Shown here piece after piece: positions 46,210 through 54,369 of a stretch of 64,000 nucleotides of DNA. Both the position numbers and the translations under genes were made by a program. The DNA lies in the NCBI RefSeq assembly GCF_030209745.1, contig NZ_JARVRJ010000001.1, forward strand, positions 248,001 to 312,000. The letters run 5' to 3'. Source of the stretch: Arthrobacter sp. fls2-241-R2A-200. GTDB lineage: Bacteria; Actinomycetota; Actinomycetes; Actinomycetales; Micrococcaceae. Positions within the stretch are counted from its first letter, which is position 1, and each line of letters begins with the position of its first letter. The notes under the pieces were generated by a model. The model saw only the letters and a program-made list of their open reading frames with translations, was not told the DNA's origin and ran no database searches.

Positions 46210-47396
46210 GCGGACGAGCCCTCCAAGGTGGTGGATACGGTCTGGGTCGGGGCGGCACTGCCGGGCGCCACACTGCTGGGCGCCACACTGCCGGGCGCCA
46301 CACTGCGCAGCCGCTCCGCGACTGCTTCCGGTGTGGTGTCGTTGATGAATGCCCCCATCGCAGCTTCCGAACCGGCCAGATACTTCAGCTTATCGGCGGC
46401 TCGCCTGGGTGAGGTCAATTGCAGGTGGAGCTGACCTGCCGGTCGAAGCGCCGGATCCAAGGGCGCTTGGTACCAAGCGGAAATGTAGGGCATGGGCGTT
46501 GGATAGAGGGCATCCAAGCGATTGAGCAGGTCCAAGTAAACGGTGGCCAGCTCATCCCGTTCTTCGCCTGTCAGCCCGGCCAAATCGGGGACACTGCGGT
46601 GCGGGACCAGATGCACTTCCAAGGGCCAGCGAGCGGCAAAAGGAACGTAGGCGCTGAAGTGGTCGCCCTCGAGGATCATGCGGCTGCCGTCTTCCCGTTC
46701 AGCCTTCAATAGCGACGCCGCGAGCGTCTCTTTCGCGTCGACGTCGTCGTAATACTTCCGCGCCACCGCACCCAGTTGCGCTGCACGGGGCGTGAGGTAC
46801 GGGTACGCGTAAATCTGCCCGTGCGGGTGGTGCAGGGTGACGCCGATGTCCGCGCCACGGTTCTCGAACGGGAACACCTGTTGGACACCGGGAAGCCCGC
46901 TGAGCGCCTCGGTTCGCTGAGCCCACGCCTCGATGACCGTACGGGCCCGCGTTTCACTGAGCTTGGCAAAAGCGCCATTGTGCTCCGGTGTGAACGCGAT
47001 GACTTCACATCGCCCGTGCGCGGCGCCTTTGATGCCATGCCGACGCACCGCGGGCAGTTCCGGGACGTCTCCTGCCGTGGGGCCGAGGGAGGGGAAGCGG
47101 TTCTCGAACACCACGACGTCGTAGTCGGGAGCCGGAATTTCCGAGGGGTTCGCGGCAGTGGTGGGGCACAACGGGCATTGATCCGCTGGGGGCAGGTGCG
47201 TCCGGGACTGGCGGTGTGCAGCCACGGCCACCCAGTCGCCGGACAGGGCATCGTACCGAACCTCACCCGGTTCACCCCGCGCTGGAAGGGCCCGGTGGTC
47301 AACCAAGGACTCCGCCTCCCGGACAGGGGTGGTGGGGTCATCGAAGTAGATAAGTTCCCGGCTGTCCGCAAGGCGCGTGCTGGTGATTCGGCTCAT
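46206..47396 (-). CDS. galT: Galactose-1-phosphate uridylyltransferase
   Basis: 396 aa HIT-superfamily enzyme of the Leloir pathway. The active-site HHPHGQIYAYPYL is intact, with zinc-site Cys residues in ADQCPLCPT and FENRFPSL. The C-terminus carries a low-complexity pentapeptide repeat (SVAPG/SVAPS/SVAPG) encoded by a 15-bp tandem repeat, which lies beyond the catalytic domain. AATAAT ends 6 nt before the ATG on the minus strand, suggesting a leaderless start. Confidence 0.95.
   Translation of the reverse strand: MSRITSTRLADSRELIYFDDPTTPVREAESLVDHRALPARGEPGEVRYDALSGDWVAVAAHRQSRTHLPPADQCPLCPTTAANPSEIPAPDYDVVVFENRFPSLGPTAGDVPELPAVRRHGIKGAAHGRCEVIAFTPEHNGAFAKLSETRARTVIEAWAQRTEALSGLPGVQQVFPFENRGADIGVTLHHPHGQIYAYPYLTPRAAQLGAVARKYYDDVDAKETLAASLLKAEREDGSRMILEGDHFSAYVPFAARWPLEVHLVPHRSVPDLAGLTGEERDELATVYLDLLNRLDALYPTPMPYISAWYQAPLDPALRPAGQLHLQLTSPRRAADKLKYLAGSEAAMGAFINDTTPEAVAERLRSVAPGSVAPSSVAPGSAAPTQTVSTTLEGSSA
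46258..46302. repeat. Three 15-bp tandem repeats inside galT
   Basis: Three head-to-tail copies of CTGCCGGGCGCCACA (middle copy with one T for C) at 46258-46272, 46273-46287 and 46288-46302. They are in frame with galT and encode repeats of Val-Ala-Pro-Gly/Ser-Ser. Confidence 0.9.
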
Positions 47397-47437
47397 GATT
47401 CGATTATTCCATAAGCAACCAAAAGCGCATAGAAGCG

Positions 47438-47453
47438 AACATTAGTTAACATT
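47438..47453. promoter_or_regulatory. Putative regulator site between galT and the epimerase gene
   Basis: AACATT-AGTT-AACATT, a direct repeat of a hexamer spaced one helical turn apart, with a GTTAAC palindrome across the second copy. It sits mid-way in the 124-base divergent region and is AT-rich against its surroundings. A galactose regulator site is a guess from position. Confidence 0.4.
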
Positions 47454-47520
47454 TGCTAGGAATGATCCAGGCAGGCCAGTCCGAAGGCGTGCGCTCCGGG
47501 AGATGCAGTACGGTAATGCC

Positions 47521-48501
47521 ATGCATGCTTCCGAGCCTTCCGTGCCCGCCGTTGCACCGGCCCCACCTGCCGAAGAAACAGCAGCGCCATACCGTTCCCG
47601 ACGCTTTGCCACGGGGCGGCAGTTCGAACTCCGTCGCGGCGACGCGCTCGCCGTCGTCGTCGAACTTGCCGCCGGCCTGCGCCTCTACTCCCGAGGCGGT
47701 GTGCAGTTGACCGAGAGCTACGCGGATGATCAGATACCGCCTGGCGCCGCAGGGATTACCCTTGCGCCGTGGGCCAACCGGATTGCGGGCGGCCTATGGC
47801 ACCTCGACGGCAAGAAGCAGCAACTGGATATCACCGAAGTATCCCGGAACAACGCCAGCCACGGGCTGCTGCGGAACACCGGTTACGCACTGGTGGATGA
47901 GTCCGAATTCTCCGTGACCTTGGAAGCGACCGTCTTTCCCCAGCACGGCTACCCGTTCCTGGTCCGGCATCGAGTGCGCTACGAACTGGATGCGAACCTT
48001 GACCTCCGAGTGGCCCAAACACTGGTGAATGACTCCACCGCGAAGGCCCCGTTTGTCTTGGGTGCCCATCCGTATCTCCGCGTTGGTGAGGTTCGGCCGG
48101 AGGATCTGGTCCTGACTGTCGCCGGCGCTTCGCTCTTGGTGACGGACGAACAATTGATTCCACAGAGCTCGGCACCCGTGGACGGCGATTCCGATTTCCG
48201 GACGGGAGTCACTGTGGGTGATCGCCTCGTGGATGTGGCACTGACGGATTTGACGTTCGACGACGGCGTGGCCCGGCACACTCTGACGGCGCCGGATGGC
48301 CGGAGCGTGAGTCTTGAACATGGAGAGGCATGCCAGTATGTGCAGGTCTTCATCACGGACACGTTCCCCGGACGATCCAGGGCCGTCGCGATTGAACCCA
48401 TGACGGGGCCAGCCAACGCCTTCAACAGCGGCACCGGCTTGCGCTGGCTCGAACCAGGGGAGGAATTTACCTCCCGCTGGGCCATCACCGCGTCCCTCTA
48501 G
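47521..48501 (+). CDS. Aldose 1-epimerase
   Basis: 326 aa galactose mutarotase-like protein that interconverts alpha and beta hexoses, feeding GalK. It has TLAPWANRIAGGLWHLDGK, the catalytic-His block NASHGLLRNTGYAL, LGAHPYLRVGEV, and the likely catalytic Glu near the C-terminus in AIEPMTGPANAFN. The ATG at 47521 was preferred to the in-frame ATG at 47503 because TACGGT ends 6 nt before it. It is divergent from galTK. Confidence 0.87.
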   Translation: MHASEPSVPAVAPAPPAEETAAPYRSRRFATGRQFELRRGDALAVVVELAAGLRLYSRGGVQLTESYADDQIPPGAAGITLAPWANRIAGGLWHLDGKKQQLDITEVSRNNASHGLLRNTGYALVDESEFSVTLEATVFPQHGYPFLVRHRVRYELDANLDLRVAQTLVNDSTAKAPFVLGAHPYLRVGEVRPEDLVLTVAGASLLVTDEQLIPQSSAPVDGDSDFRTGVTVGDRLVDVALTDLTFDDGVARHTLTAPDGRSVSLEHGEACQYVQVFITDTFPGRSRAVAIEPMTGPANAFNSGTGLRWLEPGEEFTSRWAITASL

Positions 48502-48545
48502 GGGCCCGGTTTCCGTTAGGGGGCGGGCTACGGAATTATGGGGTC

Positions 48546-49748
48546 ATGACGCCACAACCTGACGCCAAACCCCGCACCGACCGCCAAATCGCCGAGGACA
48601 TCCCGTATGGGGTCCGCATTGCCGCCGCTTGGTCGTGGCGCGTGGGTTTGATACTGCTCATGATCGGCGTCCTGGTTTGGCTGCTCAGCCAGGTCAGTTT
48701 CCTCATGATCCCCCTGATGGTCGCCGCACTCCTGGCTGGTTTGTTGTATCCCGTTGTCGCGTTTCTCCGTGACCGGAAAGTACCCAACGGCGTCGCCGTC
48801 GCTATCACCGTACTCGGCTTCATCGGCGTTATTGGCGGGGCGCTGGCATTGGTTGGCAGGCAGCTCATTTCCGGAATTGGTGAGCTATGGCAGGAAGCGC
48901 TGGTTGGAATTCAACAGGTCCAAGGGTGGTTGGCAGACGGACCGCTGCACCTGACCGCGGACCAGATCGACCAGTACATTTCCGACGGCGTCAACGCCCT
49001 CCAGAACAACAGCAGCAGCATCGTGAGCGGTGCAGTGTCCGTTGGTAGCACGGCAGGCCATTTCGCCGCGGGACTCGTACTGTCGCTCTTCATCCTGATT
49101 TTCTTCCTGTTGGAAGGCAGCCGCATCTGGTCGTTCCTCGTGCGCCTGATGCCCAAAGCCGCCCGCAGTGCCACCGATGGTGCCGGCCGCCGCGGCTGGA
49201 CGTCCATGGTCAGTTACGTGCGGATCCAGATGTTCGTAGCTTTCGTTGACGCGGTGGGCATAGGCGTCGGTGCCGCCATCATCCAGGTGCCCTTGGCCCT
49301 GCCCTTGGCGGTCCTGGTGTTCATCGGCTCCTTCATCCCGGTGGTAGGGGCCCTGGTGACCGGCGCCATCGCGGTGCTGCTCGCCCTCGTGGCCAATGGA
49401 CCGGTCAACGCGCTCGTCATGCTCGCAATCGTCTTGCTGGTGCAGCAGCTCGAAAGCCATATCCTCCAGCCTTTGGTCATGGGCAAGGCAGTGTCCTTGC
49501 ATCCAGTGGCCGTGATCTTATCCGTGGCAGCTGGTTCCTACCTTGCAGGGATCCCGGGAGCGTTGTTCGCCGTTCCGTTGCTTGCCGTAGTAAACACGGC
49601 AGTTCGCTACATCGCGGGCCGGACATGGGAACATAATGAAGGGCGTGGCACGCCCGACGTCGGAGCTGATCATGGCGCCGACAGCAAGACCCTTGCATCG
49701 GGGGACCCCTCCGAGGACCCTGCGGCCGCCACCAACAAAGGAGAATAG
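48546..49748 (+). CDS. AI-2E family transporter
   Basis: 400 aa membrane protein with about eight helices. Family blocks: LIPLMVAALLAGLLYPVV (as MIPLMV...), VFIGSFIPVVGALVTGAIAV and QQLESHILQPLVMGKAVSLHP. Members export autoinducer-like compounds or exchange Na+/H+. The hydrophilic C-terminal tail is about 45 residues. AATTAT ends 6 nt before the ATG, a possible leaderless signal. ilvA starts 3 bases after the stop. Confidence 0.9.
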   Translation: MTPQPDAKPRTDRQIAEDIPYGVRIAAAWSWRVGLILLMIGVLVWLLSQVSFLMIPLMVAALLAGLLYPVVAFLRDRKVPNGVAVAITVLGFIGVIGGALALVGRQLISGIGELWQEALVGIQQVQGWLADGPLHLTADQIDQYISDGVNALQNNSSSIVSGAVSVGSTAGHFAAGLVLSLFILIFFLLEGSRIWSFLVRLMPKAARSATDGAGRRGWTSMVSYVRIQMFVAFVDAVGIGVGAAIIQVPLALPLAVLVFIGSFIPVVGALVTGAIAVLLALVANGPVNALVMLAIVLLVQQLESHILQPLVMGKAVSLHPVAVILSVAAGSYLAGIPGALFAVPLLAVVNTAVRYIAGRTWEHNEGRGTPDVGADHGADSKTLASGDPSEDPAAATNKGE

Positions 49749-49751
49749 TCA

Positions 49752-50990
49752 GTGAATACCCTCGAAACCCTGCCCGTCACCCTGGACGATGTCCTTAAGG
49801 CGCAGGAACTGCTCGAGGGGATTATTACTAAGACTCCGGTGGAAACGTCCCGGGCCTTGGGCAGTCTCGTCGGTGGCAACGTCTACTTCAAGTGCGAAAA
49901 TCTCCAACGCGCAGGCTCCTTCAAAGTCAGGGGCGCCTACGTTCGCATGGCCCGGCTCACCGATGAGGAAAAGAAGCGCGGCGTCGTAGCTGCTTCCGCC
50001 GGTAACCATGCGCAGGGTGTCGCCGTGGCAGCAAAGAGCCTCGGAATCAACGCCCGCATCTACATGCCCCTTGGCGTGGCACTGCCGAAGCTCGCCGCCA
50101 CGCGCAGTCACGGCGCGGAAGTGATCCTGCATGGACACAACGTGGACGAGGCCTTGGCGGAAGCGCAGCGCTATGCCAACGAAACCGGCGCCGTTTTTGT
50201 CCATCCCTTTGACAACGTGGACGTTGTTGCAGGACAAGGGACCATTGGGTTGGAAATCCTTGAGCAGATCCCCAACGTGGACACCATCCTCATGGGCGTC
50301 GGCGGTGGCGGGCTGTTGGCCGGCGTCGCCGTCGCCATCAAGGAGCGGGCCAAGGAGCTTGGCCGTGAGATCCGCGTCATCGGCGTGCAGGCGGAGAACG
50401 CCGCAGCCTACCCGCCATCCTTGGCTGCTGATGCGCTGGTGCCGCTGAAGAAGGTGTCCACCATGGCTGATGGCATCGCGGTGGGCCGGCCAGGCCAGCT
50501 TCCGTTCAGCATCATCCGCGAACTGGTGGACGACGTCGTCACCGTCAGCGAAGACTCACTGGCGCGGGCCCTCATTTTCCTGCTGGAACGGGCCAAGATG
50601 GTTGTGGAGCCCGCTGGAGCGGTGGGAGTAGCCGCCCTGATGGACGGCAAAATTGAGAACCCGGGGAACACCGTCGTCGTGCTTTCCGGCGGCAATATCG
50701 ATCCCATGCTCATGCTGAAAGTGATCCAGCGAGGCCTCTCCGCGGCAGGGCGTTTCATGACTGTTCGCATGATGCTCGATGATCGCCCCGGCTCGCTGGC
50801 CACGATTGCCCGCATCATCGCCGAAAACGATGCGAACGTGACCGGCTTGGACCACACCCGCCTGGGCGGTGCCATCAGCATGGGTGACGTCTCCATCACC
50901 ATCAACCTGGAAACCAAGGGTCATGAGCACGGCGAGCAAGTCCTCGGCGCGCTGCGGGCCGAGGGCTTCCAGCCGATCGTGGTGCACTAG
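49752..50990 (+). CDS. ilvA: Threonine ammonia-lyase
   Basis: 412 aa PLP enzyme converting threonine to 2-oxobutyrate and ammonia. The PLP lysine is in ENLQRAGSFKVRGAY, and the phosphate-binding loop is GVGGGGLLAGVAVAI. A single C-terminal ACT domain (about 335-412, MTVRMMLDDRPGSLATIARI) suggests allosteric control. This one-ACT form fits either biosynthetic or catabolic (TdcB-like) enzymes; the choice cannot be made from sequence. GTG start with AAAGGAG upstream. Confidence 0.93.
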   Translation: MNTLETLPVTLDDVLKAQELLEGIITKTPVETSRALGSLVGGNVYFKCENLQRAGSFKVRGAYVRMARLTDEEKKRGVVAASAGNHAQGVAVAAKSLGINARIYMPLGVALPKLAATRSHGAEVILHGHNVDEALAEAQRYANETGAVFVHPFDNVDVVAGQGTIGLEILEQIPNVDTILMGVGGGGLLAGVAVAIKERAKELGREIRVIGVQAENAAAYPPSLAADALVPLKKVSTMADGIAVGRPGQLPFSIIRELVDDVVTVSEDSLARALIFLLERAKMVVEPAGAVGVAALMDGKIENPGNTVVVLSGGNIDPMLMLKVIQRGLSAAGRFMTVRMMLDDRPGSLATIARIIAENDANVTGLDHTRLGGAISMGDVSITINLETKGHEHGEQVLGALRAEGFQPIVVH

Positions 50991-51003
50991 CAAGGAAGCG
51001 CCC

Positions 51004-51609
51004 ATGGTCATCGACACGCCCAATGGGCCCGACGCCGCCAAGGAAACACTGGCCGGCCGGGCCAAGGGCGGGTTGCTGTTCATGGGCGGCTTCGTGATCC
51101 TGCTCTACGGAATCGAGTTCCTCAACTCATTCCTGGCGCACAGGCTCAACGCGGACTTCGGACTGAGGCCGCGGAACGTTGCCGGAATCCTGGACATAGC
51201 GACCTTTCCGTTGCTGCACGCCAACTTCAACCATCTGCTCTCCAACACGCTGCCGTTGATCATCTTCGGGTTCCTGGCGTTCCTCTCCGGCTTCCGCGTC
51301 TTCATCACTGCGCTGGCATTCAGCTGGTTAGGATCCGGGCTCACCGTGTGGTTGATCGGCGAGGGAGGGGTCACGGTGGGGGCCTCAGGGCTCGTCTTTG
51401 GACTGTTCGCGTTCTTGTTGGTACGCGGGTTTTTCAACCGAAGCTGGTGGCAGATCTTACTGTCGGTGGTGCTCTTCCTCGCCTACGGAAGCATTCTTTT
51501 TGGCGTCCTGCCCACGGTGATGGGATATGTCTCGTGGCAGGCCCATCTTGGCGGGGCAGTCGGGGGGATTATTGCAGCCGTTCTCCTCCGTCCCAAAGGG
51601 CATTCCTAG
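51004..51609 (+). CDS. Rhomboid family intramembrane serine protease
   Basis: 201 aa with six helices. Catalytic Ser128 is in VTVGASGLVFGLFA and His181 in SWQAHLGGAVGG, the rhomboid dyad; LLHANFNHLLSNTLPL is the conserved HxxxN region. It is a minimal rhomboid without extra domains. The ATG at 51004 lies 13 bases after ilvA with AAGGAAG upstream. Substrates are unknown. Confidence 0.9.
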   Translation: MVIDTPNGPDAAKETLAGRAKGGLLFMGGFVILLYGIEFLNSFLAHRLNADFGLRPRNVAGILDIATFPLLHANFNHLLSNTLPLIIFGFLAFLSGFRVFITALAFSWLGSGLTVWLIGEGGVTVGASGLVFGLFAFLLVRGFFNRSWWQILLSVVLFLAYGSILFGVLPTVMGYVSWQAHLGGAVGGIIAAVLLRPKGHS

Positions 51610-51660
51610 CGACGTGCCTGAGCCGACGTGGAAAGGCGGGGACGCGAACCGCCCGGGACG

Positions 51661-51699
51661 CAAAAACGCCGGCCCGCCCATGAAAGGGGGGACCGGCGT
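51661..51699 (-). terminator. Intrinsic terminator of greA
   Basis: Read on the minus strand: ACGCCGG / CCGGCGT arms with inner G/C runs, then TTTTTG. It lies 32 bases beyond the greA stop and also faces the convergent rhomboid gene. Confidence 0.85.
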
Positions 51700-51730
51700 C
51701 GTGCGTTGCTTGGGCCTTGCGAGCTGCGGG

Positions 51731-52225
51731 TTAGGCGACGTACGGCTTCGCGGAAACGATTTCCACAGGAATCTCTTTGCCGTTAGGGGCGACGTAGCTC
51801 AATTTCTCGCCCTCTTTGTGGCCGATGATGGCCGCGCCGAGCGGGGATTTTTCGCTGAAGACATTCAGGTCTGAGTCACCTGCGATTTCGCGGGAACCGA
51901 GCAGGAATTTCTCTTCGTCGCCGGCGATGCGGGCAACCACGAGCATTCCGGGTTCGACGATTCCGTCATCTGCCGGTGCCTCGCCCACCTGGGCGTCGCG
52001 CAGAAGGACGGTCAGCTGGCGGATGCGGGCCTCGATCTTGCCCTGCTCTTCCTTTGCCGCGTGGTAGCCGCCGTTTTCCTTGAGGTCGCCTTCCTGGCGT
52101 GCGGCTTCGATCTTCTGGACGATATCCGCCCGGCCAGCGCCGGAAAGGTGGTCCAGCTCAGCCTTCAAGCGATCGAAAGCTTCCTGGGTAAGCCAAGCTG
52201 CTGTGGCGCTGTTGGTGGTAGACAC
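51731..52225 (-). CDS. greA: Transcription elongation factor GreA
   Basis: 164 aa factor that rescues backtracked RNA polymerase by stimulating transcript cleavage. The N-terminal coiled coil (WLTQEAFDRLKAELDHLSG, then KIEAARQEGDLKENGGYHAAKEEQG) carries the acidic tip. The C-terminal FKBP-like domain ends in SPLGAAIIGHKEGEKLSYVAPNG. The GTG at 52225 has AAGAGGAGA just upstream and is preferred to the TTG eight codons earlier. Confidence 0.95.
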   Translation of the reverse strand: MSTTNSATAAWLTQEAFDRLKAELDHLSGAGRADIVQKIEAARQEGDLKENGGYHAAKEEQGKIEARIRQLTVLLRDAQVGEAPADDGIVEPGMLVVARIAGDEEKFLLGSREIAGDSDLNVFSEKSPLGAAIIGHKEGEKLSYVAPNGKEIPVEIVSAKPYVA

Positions 52226-52377
52226 GGATTTCTCCTCTTGATCTGACAATGCAAAAAGCCCCGCCTAGGTGGCCACTCGTGGAACTCAGTAACCAACTTA
52301 ACGGGGTGAAGGTTTCATCCATTGTAGTAAATCCTTTGGACGAACCCAAACCGGATGAGGGGCAGGTCACACGATTG

Positions 52378-52836
52378 TTATTTACCCTTGTCCACGATCC
52401 AACAACTGTCCACGACGCCGGACACCGCGGGGGACTCGGTCCGGAGGACCGCCCGTTGGCTGGTGGTGCTGCCACCGTCCGCACCCTGACGGGGATCGTT
52501 CGGCCCTATTTCCTCCACCTTCCAACCCACCACCGCGAACTTTGAATCCAGGGCCTTGACGGCGCACTTTGCTGTGGCCGAAGGGTTCTTGGTGACTTGG
52601 TAGTCCACCTCAGCTTGGGTTCCATCGACGGCACTGTAGCCGATGTCCTTCGACGTGACCGGTGCTTGCGTGGAGCTGGTGGCAAGCCAGACCGTGAAGG
52701 CGATGCCGACTATGAGTGCGGCGATGACGATGATCCGCTTGGCCGTTCGGGTCAGGCCACGCTTTTTACCGCCGTAGCGATTGGCTAGGCTGTTATCTGC
52801 TGGCACGCCGGTGGCCGAAAGATCCTTTGAAGTCAC
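52378..52836 (-). CDS. DUF4307 membrane protein
   Basis: 152 aa protein of the actinobacterial DUF4307 family, function unknown. A cytosolic tail (1-33) is followed by one transmembrane helix near 34-52 (IIVIAALIVGIAFTVWLA) and an extracytoplasmic domain with VDYQVTKNPSATAKCAVKAL and a later SCWIVDKGK; the two Cys could pair. TAAACT ends 6 nt before the GTG start, suggesting a leaderless mRNA. The greA-DUF4307-mca neighbourhood is usual in actinobacteria. Confidence 0.82.
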   Translation of the reverse strand: MTSKDLSATGVPADNSLANRYGGKKRGLTRTAKRIIVIAALIVGIAFTVWLATSSTQAPVTSKDIGYSAVDGTQAEVDYQVTKNPSATAKCAVKALDSKFAVVGWKVEEIGPNDPRQGADGGSTTSQRAVLRTESPAVSGVVDSCWIVDKGK

Positions 52837-52913
52837 CTGTCCAGTTTAGTGCGGCCATTGCTAGGTGCCGCACTGCCCGGGAATTGTTCGATCCATGAAA
52901 GAGGAGCCGTCAC

Positions 52914-53828
52914 GTGACAGCGTCCAGCAGTTCCGACCAGCAGCTCCGGCTGTTGGCCGTCCACGCCCACCCTGACGACGAGTCAAGCAAGGGTGCGGCG
53001 ACCATGGCAATGTACGCCGCTGCGGGAGTCGATGTCATGGTCGCTACCTGCACCGACGGTTCCCGGGGAGACATCCAGAATCCCGCCATGGAAGATGCTC
53101 CGCACCCCAAACGGGACATGGCCGGAGCCCGCCGCCTCGAAATGGCCAATGCGGCGGCCGTTCTTGGCATCCGCCAGCGGTGGCTCGGATTTGTCGACTC
53201 CGGACTTCCGGAAGGGGATCCACTCCCGCCACTGCCGCCCGGATGCTTCGCACTGCAACCGCTGGAACGGGCCTCTGCGCCGCTGGTTCATCTGGTGAGG
53301 GACTTCAAGCCGCACGTCATGATCAGCTATGACGAAAACGGCGGCTATCCGCATCCGGACCACATCATGGCGCACAAGGTGGCCGTCGAAGCGTTCGAAG
53401 CCGCGGGCGATCCCACCCGTTACACGGACATGGGGGAGCCGTGGGCTCCGAGCAAGCTTTACTATGACCGCGCCTTCAGTCCCGATCGCTTCCGGGCACT
53501 GCACTTTGCGCTCGAAGAAGCCGGCCTTCAGTCTCCTTACGCTGAACGGCTCGCCAAGTGGTTGGAGGCCGACGCCGAAGGCCACACCCCGCCGGAACCG
53601 GCGCACAAAACCACAACGCAAGTGGATTGCGGTGCCTTCTTTGAAGCGCGGGATGATGCGCTCCGTGCCCACCGCACGCAGATCGATCCGCTGGGCTTCT
53701 TCTTTGCGGTCTCATCCGAGTTGCAACGCAAAGTCTGGCCGTGGGAGGACTTCACCTTGATCCACTCCACGGTGTCCTCCGAGCTACCGGAGAAGGACCT
53801 CTTCGCCGGTATCAGATTCGCGGCATAA
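52914..53828 (+). CDS. mca: Mycothiol S-conjugate amidase
   Basis: 304 aa zinc amidase of the LmbE/PIG-L fold that cleaves mycothiol S-conjugates to a mercapturic acid and GlcN-Ins. The zinc site is AVHAHPDDESSKGAATMA and GYPHPDHIMAHKVAVEAF; MISYDENGG is also conserved. MshB is the close paralogue, but length and the C-terminal region favour Mca. GTG start with GAGGAG upstream. It marks the host as a mycothiol producer. Confidence 0.93.
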   Translation: MTASSSSDQQLRLLAVHAHPDDESSKGAATMAMYAAAGVDVMVATCTDGSRGDIQNPAMEDAPHPKRDMAGARRLEMANAAAVLGIRQRWLGFVDSGLPEGDPLPPLPPGCFALQPLERASAPLVHLVRDFKPHVMISYDENGGYPHPDHIMAHKVAVEAFEAAGDPTRYTDMGEPWAPSKLYYDRAFSPDRFRALHFALEEAGLQSPYAERLAKWLEADAEGHTPPEPAHKTTTQVDCGAFFEARDDALRAHRTQIDPLGFFFAVSSELQRKVWPWEDFTLIHSTVSSELPEKDLFAGIRFAA

Positions 53829-53836
53829 GATAGGTA

Positions 53837-53869
53837 CCGGCGGTTTCTATGGTTTGTAGAAATCGCCGG
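53837..53869 (+). terminator. Hairpin after mca
   Basis: Arms CCGGCGGTTTCTA (53837-53849) and TAGAAATCGCCGG (53857-53869) pair with one G-T, loop TGGTTTG. There is no T-run. Confidence 0.6.
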
Positions 53870-53937
53870 GTGGCCGTCCAGTTCCGGCCACGTACTGATC
53901 CCTCCGGCACGCACCGGCGCCCACAGAAGGTTTGAAC

Positions 53938-54231
53938 GTGCACCACTTGATTCTCGCCCTGACCGTCAGCCCGTCGCCTGATCCGACACTGTCCGGTTTG
54001 CGCCCCGGCCTGTCGGAGGACCAGGTGACGCCGGGTACCTGGGGCTTTGTCCTTACGGCCTTCATCGTCGTTCTGACGACCCTCCTAATCGTGGACATGG
54101 TCCGCCGCATCCGCCGCGTCCGCTACCGGGCGCAGGTCGAAGAAGCCCGCTTGGCGGCCGAGTCGGACGGCTCCGTGAACGGTGGCGACCGGGCGGACAA
54201 CAACGGCGATACGGGTTCCTCAGCCCGCTGA
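53938..54231 (+). CDS. Small single-pass membrane protein of unknown function
   Basis: 97 aa. A short extracytoplasmic N-terminus rich in Pro/Ser/Asp (about 1-37) precedes one helix near 38-60 (TWGFVLTAFIVVLTTLLIVD), followed by a basic stretch (MVRRIRRVRYRAQ) and an acidic, Gly-rich tail. The positive charges after the helix predict an N-out, C-in orientation. GTG at 53938 has AGAAGG seven bases upstream. It lies between mca and the YyaL-type gene; no function is known. Confidence 0.7.
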   Translation: MHHLILALTVSPSPDPTLSGLRPGLSEDQVTPGTWGFVLTAFIVVLTTLLIVDMVRRIRRVRYRAQVEEARLAAESDGSVNGGDRADNNGDTGSSAR

Positions 54232-54369
54232 CCGGAGCGCCGCTGACTCTGGCGGGCAGTGGGCGCAACGCATTCCCCCCGGAGCTCGCCGCCGGGAGGC
54301 TCTGACTAACCCGTATGCATCACAAGGTCAATGGGTCGCGCTCGCGGAGGTCTGGGCGATGATGGAACT

